Below, in pieces: positions 47,530-55,714 of a stretch of DNA of 64,000 bases. The notes beneath the pieces were generated by a model. That model made no database searches and had not been told where the DNA came from. It saw nothing but the letters and a program-made list of their open reading frames with translations. Position 1 is the first letter of the stretch. Each line of letters opens with the position of its first letter. This DNA is from Sulfuricurvum sp. (GTDB taxonomy: Bacteria; Campylobacterota; Campylobacteria; Campylobacterales; Sulfurimonadaceae), in the NCBI RefSeq assembly GCF_028713855.1, contig NZ_JAQTNN010000002.1, forward strand, positions 186,001-250,000, in the 5' to 3' direction. The position numbers and the translations under genes were made by a program.

Positions 47530-48738
47530 TTACAGTTTATTTCCAAATACCACTTGATTACGCCCCCGCTCTTTTGCCGCATAGAGGTTGGTGTCTGCCG
47601 CATGGATCAGTGCATCATCTCCCATCAGTGCCGTCGGAACGATACATATTCCTCCGATGGAGACGCTTAGTGTCGGTAAAATTTTGCTCCCCTTATGCTC
47701 TATTTTTAAACTTTCAATATTGGCACGTACTTTTTCCCCCATCAAGCGGGCATTTGTGCAATCCGTATCGGTGAGGATAACTCCAAACTCTTCTCCGCCC
47801 AGACGAAACGGATAATCTCCCGGACGCTGAAAGGTATTTTTGAGGGTTTTAGCGACTGCCTGAAGCGCTTGGTCTCCTTGCAGATGTCCGTAGGTATCAT
47901 TGTATTGTTTGAAATAATCGATATCCAGCATCATAAATACAAACGGTTTACCGGAACGCAGGGCGCGTTTGAACTCCCGCTCATAAACGACATTAAAATA
48001 GCGCCGATTATATAGGGCTGTGAGAGAATCGGTGTAAGAAGCCTGTTCGAGTTTGAGATTAAGATGTTGGAGGGTTTCGGTTGATTCAATCAACTGTTGC
48101 TGCTGTAATTCGATACGGGCAAAAATTTTCCATGCCAATCCCATGACAAAAATCAATATCACCACCAAAAATAGGATCAGTTGAAGAAGAGCATTTTGAT
48201 ATCGTGCCATAAGCTCCGAATGTTCATATTGTGCCGCCGCACTTTCGTATATGCTAAGACGGTGGAGGGTTTCATGGATCGATTGAAGATTATCGTTTAA
48301 GGTCGCTAATGATATCGGATGGGATAATTTCGGATCGAGAATGATTGAGCGGAGTTGAGTAAAATAATTTCCCACTAGATCCATTTGTGATTCGGTGTAA
48401 TCAACATAAGGCATCTCCTCAGGACGTTTGGGATGAGAGAGATAGTTGCTCCACCCTTGTTGAATCTTTTCCAATCCAACCGATATTTTTTGTGCCGCAT
48501 CATCGTCACTGATAAGATGATTATTCCAGCGATAAACGGTTATGGCAAGATCGTTTTGATAGGTATCGGTTATTAATGAGAGTTCATTTAAAGGGAGAAG
48601 GGAACCGAAATAGAGGGTATCCATGTGCCGTTTGATATTTTGGATATTAAAATATCCGATCAGTCCTACGACGGTGAGCCCGAAGCCAACCAGCAACAAT
48701 AAATAGAGCAGTTTGGACTTTAGTTTGAGTGATTCCAC
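47530..48738 (-). CDS. Membrane diguanylate cyclase with four-helix-bundle sensor
   Basis: 402 aa. TM1 about residues 10-30, periplasmic helical domain (about 32-185, 4HB-MCP type), TM2 about 190-212, coiled coil, then GGDEF domain with RLGGEEFGVIL near 322. No EAL. GTG start at 48738 with a weak ribosome site. It would make c-di-GMP in response to a periplasmic signal. Confidence 0.88.
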   Translation of the reverse strand: MESLKLKSKLLYLLLLVGFGLTVVGLIGYFNIQNIKRHMDTLYFGSLLPLNELSLITDTYQNDLAITVYRWNNHLISDDDAAQKISVGLEKIQQGWSNYLSHPKRPEEMPYVDYTESQMDLVGNYFTQLRSIILDPKLSHPISLATLNDNLQSIHETLHRLSIYESAAAQYEHSELMARYQNALLQLILFLVVILIFVMGLAWKIFARIELQQQQLIESTETLQHLNLKLEQASYTDSLTALYNRRYFNVVYEREFKRALRSGKPFVFMMLDIDYFKQYNDTYGHLQGDQALQAVAKTLKNTFQRPGDYPFRLGGEEFGVILTDTDCTNARLMGEKVRANIESLKIEHKGSKILPTLSVSIGGICIVPTALMGDDALIHAADTNLYAAKERGRNQVVFGNKL

Positions 48739-48831
48739 GGTTTGTTTTTATCTTTTATATTTGGATAAATAATCTAAGCAACTCCTATACCAAAAGCTAT
48801 TACAATCACATATTAGAATCGGAGGTCAACG

Positions 48832-49146
48832 ATGGCAAAACGACTTATCAAAGACGAGCGGATTAAAACGATTGTCCATAACATCGCTGAAGATTTTCGC
48901 TTTTCGCATGAGACAGGTGATTATGCGCTCTTGTTTTATAAAGCTGATACCGAAGGGGTGATTCGAGGGGTTGATATCGAATCGATGATTGAGTATCTTT
49001 CCACAGGGCTCACCGAACTTCAAGATAATATTCAATGGCGTCGAGAGTTTTTAAGCGATAATCCAGGCATGGATGAGATGCGGATGTTGGAAAATCTCGG
49101 TGTTATCGAAAAAGAATATATCGATTTACTCGAATTTTTACGTTGA
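48832..49146 (+). CDS. Conserved-looking small protein, unknown
   Basis: 104 aa, no signal or TM segment, mixed charge and mostly helical in appearance. GGAGGT lies before the ATG. I do not recognise the family. It is followed 25 bases later by a periplasmic/outer-membrane protein gene. Confidence 0.6.
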   Translation: MAKRLIKDERIKTIVHNIAEDFRFSHETGDYALLFYKADTEGVIRGVDIESMIEYLSTGLTELQDNIQWRREFLSDNPGMDEMRMLENLGVIEKEYIDLLEFLR

Positions 49147-49171
49147 GAATCGATTAAAGAAGGTTGAAAAT

Positions 49172-49561
49172 ATGAAATTGAAACGTTTAGCAGGATATAG
49201 CCTATTGGTTGCCTCAATACTCAATGCAAATGATGGTTTTAACAGTGAATTGAGTCATTTTGCCGGTGGGGCTGTTATGGCAGGGGGGATTACGGCTGTA
49301 GTCGATCGTTTCTATCCGGAATATCGATCGGATAGAGGGATGATCGGATTTGGAATAAGCAGTGCCGCTATTGCTGCGGAGCAGGGTATAGAGTATGCTC
49401 TTCATGGAAATGGCCGCGGTCAGTTAATTGATATCGCTTCACACGTAGCAGGTTCAGCACTGGGTGCATTTGTTACAGATCAGTATATTTTATCACCCGT
49501 ATTCCAAAACTCGGCGAGTGAGGGGAAATATCTCGGAATGAGTCTCCAACATACTTTTTGA
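49172..49561 (+). CDS. Exported protein resembling YfiM/DUF2279
   Basis: 129 aa from the ATG at 49172, with AAGAAGG upstream; the longer frame to 49073 overlaps the previous gene. Signal peptide about 1-19 (ending LNANDG). The body has SHFAGGAVMAGGIT, AAEQGIEYALHG and DIASHVAGSALGAFV: the His/Glu/Asp/His spacing and hydrophobic helices are like the YfiM-type family. Function unknown. Confidence 0.5.
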   Translation: MKLKRLAGYSLLVASILNANDGFNSELSHFAGGAVMAGGITAVVDRFYPEYRSDRGMIGFGISSAAIAAEQGIEYALHGNGRGQLIDIASHVAGSALGAFVTDQYILSPVFQNSASEGKYLGMSLQHTF

Positions 49562-49575
49562 GTGAATCGTACTGC

Positions 49576-49977
49576 TTATTGCTTGGGTTTATAAGGTTCT
49601 AGAGGGAGTTTCTTTCCTATAGCGTATTGAATCCCCCCTTGCAAATCGATAACGTTATACCCTTGCTGTTTTCCTAAAAAATTTCCCACGACTTGGGTAC
49701 GGTTTCCGCTGTTACAGATAAGGGCGAATTTTTCCCCTTTTTTGACGACTTTATTCAGTTGTCCTAAAAAGATTTCGGTATTGTAGTTACCTTGTTCATC
49801 AAAAAAGGTGATAGGGATGGAGCCTTTGACAAGTCCTGTCGTTTTCCACTCAGAAGGGGTACGGATATCAATAATCTTGATTTTTGAATCGATCAGTTTC
49901 TGATCAATCGGCTGACGGATATAATCGGCCATTAACGTCGTAGCAGACATCAATAGGGCAATGAAAAGAATACGCAT
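49576..49977 (-). CDS. Periplasmic rhodanese-like protein
   Basis: 133 aa. Signal peptide about 1-17 (ending TLMADYI), then a single rhodanese domain with IIDIRTPSEW and the catalytic Cys in LICNSGNRTQVVG. It would bind or transfer sulfane sulfur in the periplasm, which fits a sulfur-oxidising organism but is not proven by context. Confidence 0.88.
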   Translation of the reverse strand: MRILFIALLMSATTLMADYIRQPIDQKLIDSKIKIIDIRTPSEWKTTGLVKGSIPITFFDEQGNYNTEIFLGQLNKVVKKGEKFALICNSGNRTQVVGNFLGKQQGYNVIDLQGGIQYAIGKKLPLEPYKPKQ

Positions 49978-50039
49978 TTTGAATCCTCTAATAGGTATAA
50001 TGGTGGTATTGTATCGATGAATAATTAATATGAGGGTTT

Positions 50040-50402
50040 ATGGGGACATCTAAAACAGAAAATTCAAAACGGCTTCGGTATATCCGGCTGTTGGGTCGTT
50101 TTATCAGCGGAATACTCTCGTATCTGGCCAAAAGTGAGTCCCCGACGAAAGAGCAGTATGACCAAAAAGTGGATATGAATTTTCGTTTTTTAGAAAAGAA
50201 TGAAGCGGTAACACTTTACAAAGACGAGTACACCGAACTCGAAGCACTTGGTCAGAAAATCCTTGATTATCGAGCCAGTGATATGGAGATCGAGACGATT
50301 AAAGAAGAGTTATTTTATGCCCAAAATCAGCTGGAGAAGCGGGTAAATGCGCGCCGCTATAAGAAATCAAAACATGATAATCACGCTACGGACGGTTGGT
50401 AA
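50040..50402 (+). CDS. Hypothetical protein with coiled-coil tail
   Basis: 120 aa. N-terminal LRYIRLLGRFISGILSYLAK is amphipathic; the C-terminal half is charged and helical (IETIKEELFYAQNQLEKRVNARRYKK). GAGGG lies before the ATG. No family recognised. Ends next to the convergent mntP stop. Confidence 0.55.
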   Translation: MGTSKTENSKRLRYIRLLGRFISGILSYLAKSESPTKEQYDQKVDMNFRFLEKNEAVTLYKDEYTELEALGQKILDYRASDMEIETIKEELFYAQNQLEKRVNARRYKKSKHDNHATDGW

Positions 50403-50960
50403 TTAAATAACCCCTAAATGTTCTAAGAGAATTTTAAATCCAAGTCCGATAAGAATCAATCCTCCGAGCATCTCCGCTTTGCTTTCAAGTAATGAACCCA
50501 GTTTTTTCCCGATATACACGGCTGCGAGACACAATGCAAACGTGACCAGTGCAATCACACCTGCTGCCGTATAGATATCGCTTTTTAAAAAGGCAAACGT
50601 TACCCCGATGGCCATTGCATCGATACTAGTCGCAATTGCTAAGGTGATGAGGGTTTTGGTTGAGAGGTCGGTAACCTCGTCATCAAACTCATTTTGATAT
50701 GCTTCATAAAGCATTTTCCCCCCAAGACCTACTAGAAGGACAAAGGCTATCCAGTGATCGAATGATTGAACATATTCGGCGAAGGTGATCCCGATAAAAT
50801 ATCCCGCTAACGGCATAGCTCCTTGGAAGAAACCGAATATACTTGCGCTAAAGAGGGTTTTGGAGAGGTAAAGATCTTTGTATTTTGAGCCGATGGCGAT
50901 CGATACGGCGACAGAGTCCATAGCCAAAGCCACGGCGAGGATAAGAAGGGTTTCGTTCAC
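50403..50960 (-). CDS. mntP: Manganese efflux pump MntP-like
   Basis: 185 aa from a GTG at 50960 with AGGA 6 bases upstream (a TTG at 50987 would extend it without a ribosome site). Six TM segments. The duplicated MntP motif pairs are seen: AVALAMDSVAVSIAIG, near the N-terminus, and LAIATSIDAMAIGVTF near residue 110. MntP exports Mn2+. It begins a block of three metal-efflux genes. Confidence 0.88.
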   Translation of the reverse strand: MNETLLILAVALAMDSVAVSIAIGSKYKDLYLSKTLFSASIFGFFQGAMPLAGYFIGITFAEYVQSFDHWIAFVLLVGLGGKMLYEAYQNEFDDEVTDLSTKTLITLAIATSIDAMAIGVTFAFLKSDIYTAAGVIALVTFALCLAAVYIGKKLGSLLESKAEMLGGLILIGLGFKILLEHLGVI

Positions 50961-51025
50961 GGGGAGTCCTGAGCAATAAGTGCGCAATTATAGCGGACAA
51001 AGCCCCGAATTGTTAAGGTGCTGTT

Positions 51026-52090
51026 TTATGAGCAGCACGATCCCCCGTTGCAACTTGTATCTTTTTTTTGAAATACTCCACGGATGAGGTGCCATCCGAT
51101 AAGCCCCAGCATGAGCACTGCAGCAGTTTCTTCGAGTATTCCGTGCTGCTCATGCAAATCGACATTCATAGTGATAGAGAGTGACTCAAACAACATATCG
51201 ATGGATGCACCGAAGGCTATACTCCCGATGGCAATTACCGAGAGATAAATCACTAAGGCCCGTGTCCCCAGCATTGACTTAACCACTCCCATCGTCACGG
51301 TATTGGTAGCGGGACCTGCACTTAAAAAGATAAATGCGGCACCCGGGGAAACTCCGGCTATAATCAAAGAAGCCGCTATTGGAAGTGATGCGGTAGCACA
51401 TACATACATAGGTGCTGCGATTGCAACGGCTATTAGATAGCTTAGAAATCGATTGTCATTAAAGAGCTCATGGAGATTGGAAGGGATTGCCGCTGTAATA
51501 AAAGCACCGAGCAACAGCCCCCAAAAGAGAGGTTTGCTGAAGCTTCCCAATAGTGTTACCAGACCGTACTGAAAAACACCCGAGACAGAAAATGGCTTTT
51601 TATCTTCTGTTTTAGTCACTTGGACAATTGTTGGCGTCATTTTCGGAGCTGTGGCTGTAAAAGAAAATCCTTTTTTGACAACCTCTTTGGGTTCAAAAAT
51701 ATTCATTAGCACGCCGGCCGCAATCGCTATAACAACGGAGGTACAAACTCGATAGAGGGTAAATACCCATCCGAACATTCCAAAGGTCGCCAAAATCGAG
51801 TCGACTCCCGTAATCGGAGTTGAAATCAAAAATGATAAAGTTGCCCCCTTAGATGCACCGTTGCGTCGAAGCGATGCGGCGAAGGGGATAACACTGCATG
51901 AACACAAGGGGAGCGGCGTTCCGAATAAGGCTGCTTTGTAGACAGAACCATGAGTCTCGGGACCTAAATGTTTTTGAATCCATGTTTCACTGATAATCTG
52001 ATGCAATATCCCTGCGGCCAATAGACCAAAAAGGATATAAATCCCCATATCGATACTCAATTCCCAAAATGCGTCCCAAATCAAATACAT
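51026..52090 (-). CDS. SO_0444-type permease (Cu/Zn efflux family)
   Basis: 354 aa with about eight TM segments, ArsP_1/DUF318 family. PLPLCSCSVIPFAASLRRNGA near residue 58 has the two Cys that define this type, and the C-terminus is Cys-rich (TSCNGGSCCS). In Shewanella the named homologue is tied to Cu/Zn export. CAGGAG precedes the ATG, and a long inverted repeat sits directly upstream. The metal is inferred from family. Confidence 0.8.
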   Translation of the reverse strand: MYLIWDAFWELSIDMGIYILFGLLAAGILHQIISETWIQKHLGPETHGSVYKAALFGTPLPLCSCSVIPFAASLRRNGASKGATLSFLISTPITGVDSILATFGMFGWVFTLYRVCTSVVIAIAAGVLMNIFEPKEVVKKGFSFTATAPKMTPTIVQVTKTEDKKPFSVSGVFQYGLVTLLGSFSKPLFWGLLLGAFITAAIPSNLHELFNDNRFLSYLIAVAIAAPMYVCATASLPIAASLIIAGVSPGAAFIFLSAGPATNTVTMGVVKSMLGTRALVIYLSVIAIGSIAFGASIDMLFESLSITMNVDLHEQHGILEETAAVLMLGLIGWHLIRGVFQKKDTSCNGGSCCS

Positions 52091-52101
52091 AAGATACTCC
52101 T

Positions 52102-52137
52102 GAAAATAATAACTATTATCGAATTATGATTATTTTC
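52102..52137. promoter_or_regulatory. Fur/Zur-like inverted repeat upstream of the permease
   Basis: GAAAATAAT (52102-52110) and ATTATTTTC (52129-52137) are perfect inverted arms. The minus-strand stretch GATAATAGTTATTATTTTC matches the Fur consensus at 14 of 19 positions. It lies just before the ribosome site of the 52090 gene. Confidence 0.45.
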
Positions 52138-52177
52138 ACTTAAATTGGCCTTATGAAATCATTGAAATGAAGATGAA

Positions 52178-53116
52178 TTACTCTTGGTTTATTTCCACCG
52201 TGATGTGAACCAGCTCTTCATGGATGCTCAATTGATCTTTGAAGTAATCGGGAGTAGCTTCTTCATTCGTATGCAGGGAGAGGATACAGGAGTATTTTCC
52301 TTTTCCGACACGCCAGACATGCAAATCGGTGATGGTCGCTTTGATAGGACTGGCTTCAATGACTTCATAGATTTCAGCAACGACCGGAGCGTCCATTTCT
52401 GCGTCTAACAAAATACGTCCGGAGTCCCGCAGTAATCCGTATGCCCATACCGAAACCAATCCGGCTCCGACGATACCCATTACCGGATCGAGCCAAGCCG
52501 CACCCCATAATTTACCGCAGATCAATGCAATAATAGCGAGTACTGAAGTGGCGGCATCGGCAATGACGTGCATATAGGCAGAGCGTAGATTAAGGTCGTG
52601 ATGGTGATCATGCTGGTCATGGTGATGATGGCCATGATCGTGATGATGATCATGAGAATGTCCGTCTTTGAGCAGCCATGCACACGCAAGATTGACCAGT
52701 AAACCGATGATCGCAATTTCAATCGCTTGGTCGTAATGGATCGGTGTCGGTGAAATTAAACGCTCAGCGGATTGAAATAACATAAGAGCAGCTACGCCGA
52801 CTAGAAAAATGGCACTGGTATAACCGCCTAGAACTTCGATCTTCCATGTCCCGAACGTAAAACGCTTATCATGGGCATAACGTCGTGCCGCACTGTACGC
52901 CATGACCGATAAGCCCAAGGCCAAAGCATGTGAACTCATGTGCCACCCATCAGCCAAGAGTGCCATTGAGTTATACACCCATCCGCCGATAATCTCAGCT
53001 ACCATCATAAACGCTGTTAATGCAACAGCGATACGGGTATTTCTCTCCGCGAGAGGATTCCCCTCATCAAAAATATGGGAGTGATACCAGCGTTCGGCAG
53101 ACGATGAAGCATACAT
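52178..53116 (-). CDS. dmeF: Cation diffusion facilitator, DmeF-like Co/Ni efflux
   Basis: 312 aa, six TM segments. A His/Asp-rich cytosolic loop (about residues 152-172, e.g. DHHHDHGHHHHDQHDHHH) lies between TM4 and TM5. Metal-site residues are visible as HALAL and ADAAT (second-half HxxxD/DxxxD types). The divergent repressor and the operator at 53144-53160 support Co2+/Ni2+ export. Regulation: see the operator. Confidence 0.88.
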   Translation of the reverse strand: MYASSSAERWYHSHIFDEGNPLAERNTRIAVALTAFMMVAEIIGGWVYNSMALLADGWHMSSHALALGLSVMAYSAARRYAHDKRFTFGTWKIEVLGGYTSAIFLVGVAALMLFQSAERLISPTPIHYDQAIEIAIIGLLVNLACAWLLKDGHSHDHHHDHGHHHHDQHDHHHDLNLRSAYMHVIADAATSVLAIIALICGKLWGAAWLDPVMGIVGAGLVSVWAYGLLRDSGRILLDAEMDAPVVAEIYEVIEASPIKATITDLHVWRVGKGKYSCILSLHTNEEATPDYFKDQLSIHEELVHITVEINQE

Positions 53117-53143
53117 GAAATTAAATCCTTTATTAAAATTATG

Positions 53144-53160
53144 ATACTATACCCCAGTAT
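53144..53160. promoter_or_regulatory. DmeR/RcnR-type operator
   Basis: ATACT-ATACCCC-AGTAT: inverted TACT/AGTA arms around a C-tract, as in RcnR and DmeR sites. It lies in the 75-base spacer between dmeF and the divergent repressor gene and would control both. Confidence 0.75.
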
Positions 53161-53191
53161 ACTTAATTATGATTAAAAAACAGAGAGCACT

Positions 53192-53464
53192 ATGGCACAC
53201 ACGATTCATGCTAAGAAACAATTATTGACACGGGTTCGGCGGATAAAAGGGCAGGCTGAGGCATTGGAAAAGGCGTTGAATGATGAAAAAGAGTGTTCGG
53301 CGGTTCTTCAGCAGATTGCCGCGATCCGAGGAGCGGTCAACGGTTTGATGAATGAGGTATTGGAAGGATATATCCGCGAACATCTGAGCGCCGATGCTCC
53401 TGCCGGGCAGCGTGAGGAAGATTTAGAAAAACTGGTGGGCGTATTGCGCTCGTATTTGAAGTAA
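53192..53464 (+). CDS. dmeR: CsoR/RcnR-family metal sensor repressor (DmeR-like)
   Basis: 90 aa helical repressor. Starts MAHTIHAKKQLLTRVRRIKGQ; candidate metal ligands His3, Cys35 (KECSAVLQQIAAIRGA) and His64 (YIREHL) are present, but the position of RcnR His60 is Tyr60. It is divergent from dmeF, so it probably derepresses dmeF when it binds Co or Ni. Ends one base before the convergent Crp/Fnr stop. Confidence 0.82.
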   Translation: MAHTIHAKKQLLTRVRRIKGQAEALEKALNDEKECSAVLQQIAAIRGAVNGLMNEVLEGYIREHLSADAPAGQREEDLEKLVGVLRSYLK

Positions 53465-54076
53465 CTACAGTCTCTCTATTGCGCCGCGTTCCAGGCGGAC
53501 TTTCCCTTTGTGCTCTAAATCTTTAAGCAGTCGGCTGATAACGACGCGTGATGTTCCCAGCTGAGTCGCAATCTGCTCGTGGGTCATTTCAATACGGCTG
53601 TTTTCCTGATGCGCGAGCCATTCCAATAAACGTACATTGAGACGTTTGAATTTGATATCCTCTACGAGAGTAGCCAGCGATGCGAGACGGACGGTAAAGA
53701 GAGAAAATATGAAACTGAGATACTCCGGGCTTTGGGACATGAGTGAGCGGATCGATTCATGATCGAGGAGATAGCCGCTGATATCATTTTCAGTGACGGC
53801 GGTTCCGATGGCGACATCCTGAGCCACGAGGCTGGCGGTATTGATGACGCATTGTTCAAGTGGTTTGAGCGTATAGAGGGTGATCTCTTCGATCCCTTCC
53901 CCTTGGATATAGAGGCGGACATTTCCTTCGGTTAAAAAAAGGATATCTTTGCACACATCACCTTGATAAAATAAAATAGTATTTTTTGCGACGGTGATCG
54001 GACGGGCATGAGTATGGACAAAGTGTTGAAGTTCTGAGGATAGATGGGAGAAAAAAGTAAATTGTGCAAGTTCCAT
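53465..54076 (-). CDS. Crp/Fnr-family transcription regulator
   Basis: 203 aa. A cyclic-nucleotide-type beta barrel (about 5-115; FYQGDVCKDILFLTEGNVRL), dimer helix about 125-150 and HTH about 160-195 (THEQIATQLGTSRVVISRLLK). Two Cys (42, 76) do not form an FNR iron-sulfur set. It probably follows the DUF2892 gene in one transcript (39-base gap) and could bind the palindrome at 54388. Effector unknown. Confidence 0.85.
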   Translation of the reverse strand: MELAQFTFFSHLSSELQHFVHTHARPITVAKNTILFYQGDVCKDILFLTEGNVRLYIQGEGIEEITLYTLKPLEQCVINTASLVAQDVAIGTAVTENDISGYLLDHESIRSLMSQSPEYLSFIFSLFTVRLASLATLVEDIKFKRLNVRLLEWLAHQENSRIEMTHEQIATQLGTSRVVISRLLKDLEHKGKVRLERGAIERL

Positions 54077-54115
54077 ATAAATGCCTCAAGGGATTTGAGG
54101 CATTATAACACGAAA

Positions 54116-54313
54116 TTATGATTCTTGTTTTATCTTGCATCCCGTATCGAACCCCAAAAGACCATAAAGCGGACAAAAGCTTATAAGGCCGGTAAGCAGC
54201 AAAATAATACCTGCATAGCCGAAAACACTTCCACCCATACTGGCCCATAGGATGAGGGAAACTCCCGCAACGATTCTAAGGGCACGATCAATTTTTCCTA
54301 GGTTACATACCAT
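54116..54313 (-). CDS. DUF2892 small membrane protein
   Basis: 65 aa, two TM segments. CNLGKIDRALRIVAGVSL and SFCPLYGLLGFDT match the DUF2892 family, often found next to rhodanese or sulfur genes. It is upstream of the Crp/Fnr gene and downstream of the TGTAAC palindrome. Confidence 0.88.
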   Translation of the reverse strand: MVCNLGKIDRALRIVAGVSLILWASMGGSVFGYAGIILLLTGLISFCPLYGLLGFDTGCKIKQES

Positions 54314-54387
54314 TGTAAACTCCTTGGTCGAGAATGTGATTCTCTAAATTTGTAGGAGCATTGTAATGCTTTGAGAGCAAAGGTGTC

Positions 54388-54403
54388 TGTAACATGAGTT
54401 ACA
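54388..54403. promoter_or_regulatory. Perfect Crp/Fnr-type palindrome
   Basis: TGTAAC-ATGA-GTTACA, perfect 6-bp arms, about 75-90 bases before the DUF2892 start. It fits a binding site for the Crp/Fnr protein encoded next door. Confidence 0.6.
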
Positions 54404-54416
54404 CAGAACATATAAA

Positions 54417-54605
54417 TTATTTTTTCGGTGTATTGCAATCCGTCGCTTTTCCAAAAATACATCGCCCGTTAAAGATCAGTTTTCGGATAAAGAAGAAAAG
54501 TGAAATCGAGGCAATGATTCCACTGATAATAGCATGAGGGATTAATCCTTGAGTAAAAAAAGAGATCGTCGCAATCATAAATGCAAAGGTGAGGATAAGA
54601 CACAT
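54417..54605 (-). CDS. Small membrane protein downstream of apbE
   Basis: 62 aa with two hydrophobic segments and a short tail GRCIFGKATDCNTPKK containing two Cys. AAGGA lies 8 bases before the ATG. It starts 29 bases after the apbE stop in the same direction, so it is probably co-transcribed. Family not recognised; a role in the flavinylation system is only suggested by position. Confidence 0.55.
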   Translation of the reverse strand: MCLILTFAFMIATISFFTQGLIPHAIISGIIASISLFFFIRKLIFNGRCIFGKATDCNTPKK

Positions 54606-54634
54606 AATAAATCCTTGATCTTGAATATAATGAA

Positions 54635-55585
54635 CTATAGCTCATTAAGTGTTGGTGTGTCAGTAATAAAAGTTACAGAAATACCGCTTGGCATTGTGCT
54701 CTTGATAATCGTACCATTATTACGAATCAATACATAGGCGATTTTGAGTTTCTCTAACATTACGATTGCCTTTTTCTCCTTTATCACCGAAACGGCAGTG
54801 GCCAATGCATCTAGACGGGTATTGTCTCCCATATCTATTAATGTCACCGATGCATAATATTGTTCCGGTTGTCCTGTTTTTGGATCGATGAGATGATTAT
54901 AGGTTTTATTTTTAATATAGCGCTCGTAATTTCCGCTAGTACTCACTGCAAAGCGAGGTAATGTAGATTGGATGGTTGCAATATGAGCATTTGGATGGAA
55001 TGGATCTTGAATCTCAACCCTACACTCACTTAAACATCCAATATCACCGGATGCGGCTACAACTGCTTTGGTAACACCATTGCTTTGGAGTTTTCCCATT
55101 GCCAAATCGACTGCATACCCCTTACCGATTCCCCCTAAATCAATAATGGTTCCCGGAAGAATCTTGACCTGATTTCCCTCGATTTTCATTCGATAGGAGC
55201 CTACAAATTTTTCTGATTTCAGAAGCACCTCTTTTGAAGGTATACGTTCATTATCGTATCCAAAACGATATGCCCCATGGGTTAATGAACCAATCGTAAC
55301 ATCAAATGCTCCATCACTGATATGGGTTATCTCAAGTGAGCGTACCAAAATTTTGCGAGTTATCTCAGAAGTATTCAACTCATAGTCTCGATTAAGACGC
55401 GAAATTTCAGAATCATTTTTATACGTCGAAAGACGATTGTCCAACTCTCTAAATAAATCAAAAACGTTATCACTCAGATTTTCTTCGTTCACTTCAACAC
55501 TAATGAGTGTCCCCATATGAACTTGTGTACGAGGGACTGCGTAGAGACTAGAAAGGGTTAATAAGAGTAAAAATAGTGTTTTCAT
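54635..55585 (-). CDS. apbE: FAD:protein FMN transferase ApbE
   Basis: 316 aa from the ATG at 55585 (a TTG at 55612 would add 9 residues). Signal peptide about 1-16. The body has the ApbE motifs: MGTLISVEV near the start, DGAFDVTIGSLTHGAYRFG, DLGGIGKGYAVD, AASGDIG, FAVSTSGNYERY, NHLIDPKTGQP and DALATAVSV. ApbE links FMN to Thr in [S/T]GAT motifs of exported proteins. It is divergent from an operon encoding such a protein (57034), separated by Fur-like boxes. A periplasmic location fits that substrate. Confidence 0.93.
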   Translation of the reverse strand: MKTLFLLLLTLSSLYAVPRTQVHMGTLISVEVNEENLSDNVFDLFRELDNRLSTYKNDSEISRLNRDYELNTSEITRKILVRSLEITHISDGAFDVTIGSLTHGAYRFGYDNERIPSKEVLLKSEKFVGSYRMKIEGNQVKILPGTIIDLGGIGKGYAVDLAMGKLQSNGVTKAVVAASGDIGCLSECRVEIQDPFHPNAHIATIQSTLPRFAVSTSGNYERYIKNKTYNHLIDPKTGQPEQYYASVTLIDMGDNTRLDALATAVSVIKEKKAIVMLEKLKIAYVLIRNNGTIIKSTMPSGISVTFITDTPTLNEL

Positions 55586-55628
55586 ACTAAGAAGTTTACC
55601 ATGAATCGTCAAATATAGCTCTATAAAC

Positions 55629-55647
55629 GATAGTCATTTTCATTATT
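55629..55647. promoter_or_regulatory. Fur-box-like sequence in the apbE/porin spacer
   Basis: GATAGTCATTTTCATTATT matches the 19-bp Fur consensus at 14 positions. It lies between the divergent apbE and porin genes. Confidence 0.5.
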
Positions 55648-55685
55648 AATATTATTTTTAGGTTTCCCTATTATACTTTCGCAAT

Positions 55686-55700
55686 CAATAATCACTATCA
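55686..55700. promoter_or_regulatory. Second Fur-box-like sequence upstream of the porin
   Basis: CAATAATCACTATCA matches 12 of 15 positions of the 7-1-7 Fur core, 15 bases before the porin ATG. A TATACT at 55672-55677 may be the -10. Confidence 0.45.
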
Positions 55701-55714
55701 TAAAAGGATATGAA

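Noticed and set aside
52600..52665. Apparent short tandem repeat (gatgatcatg-like)
   Set aside because: It encodes the His/Asp-rich loop of the DmeF-like transporter, not a separate repeat.
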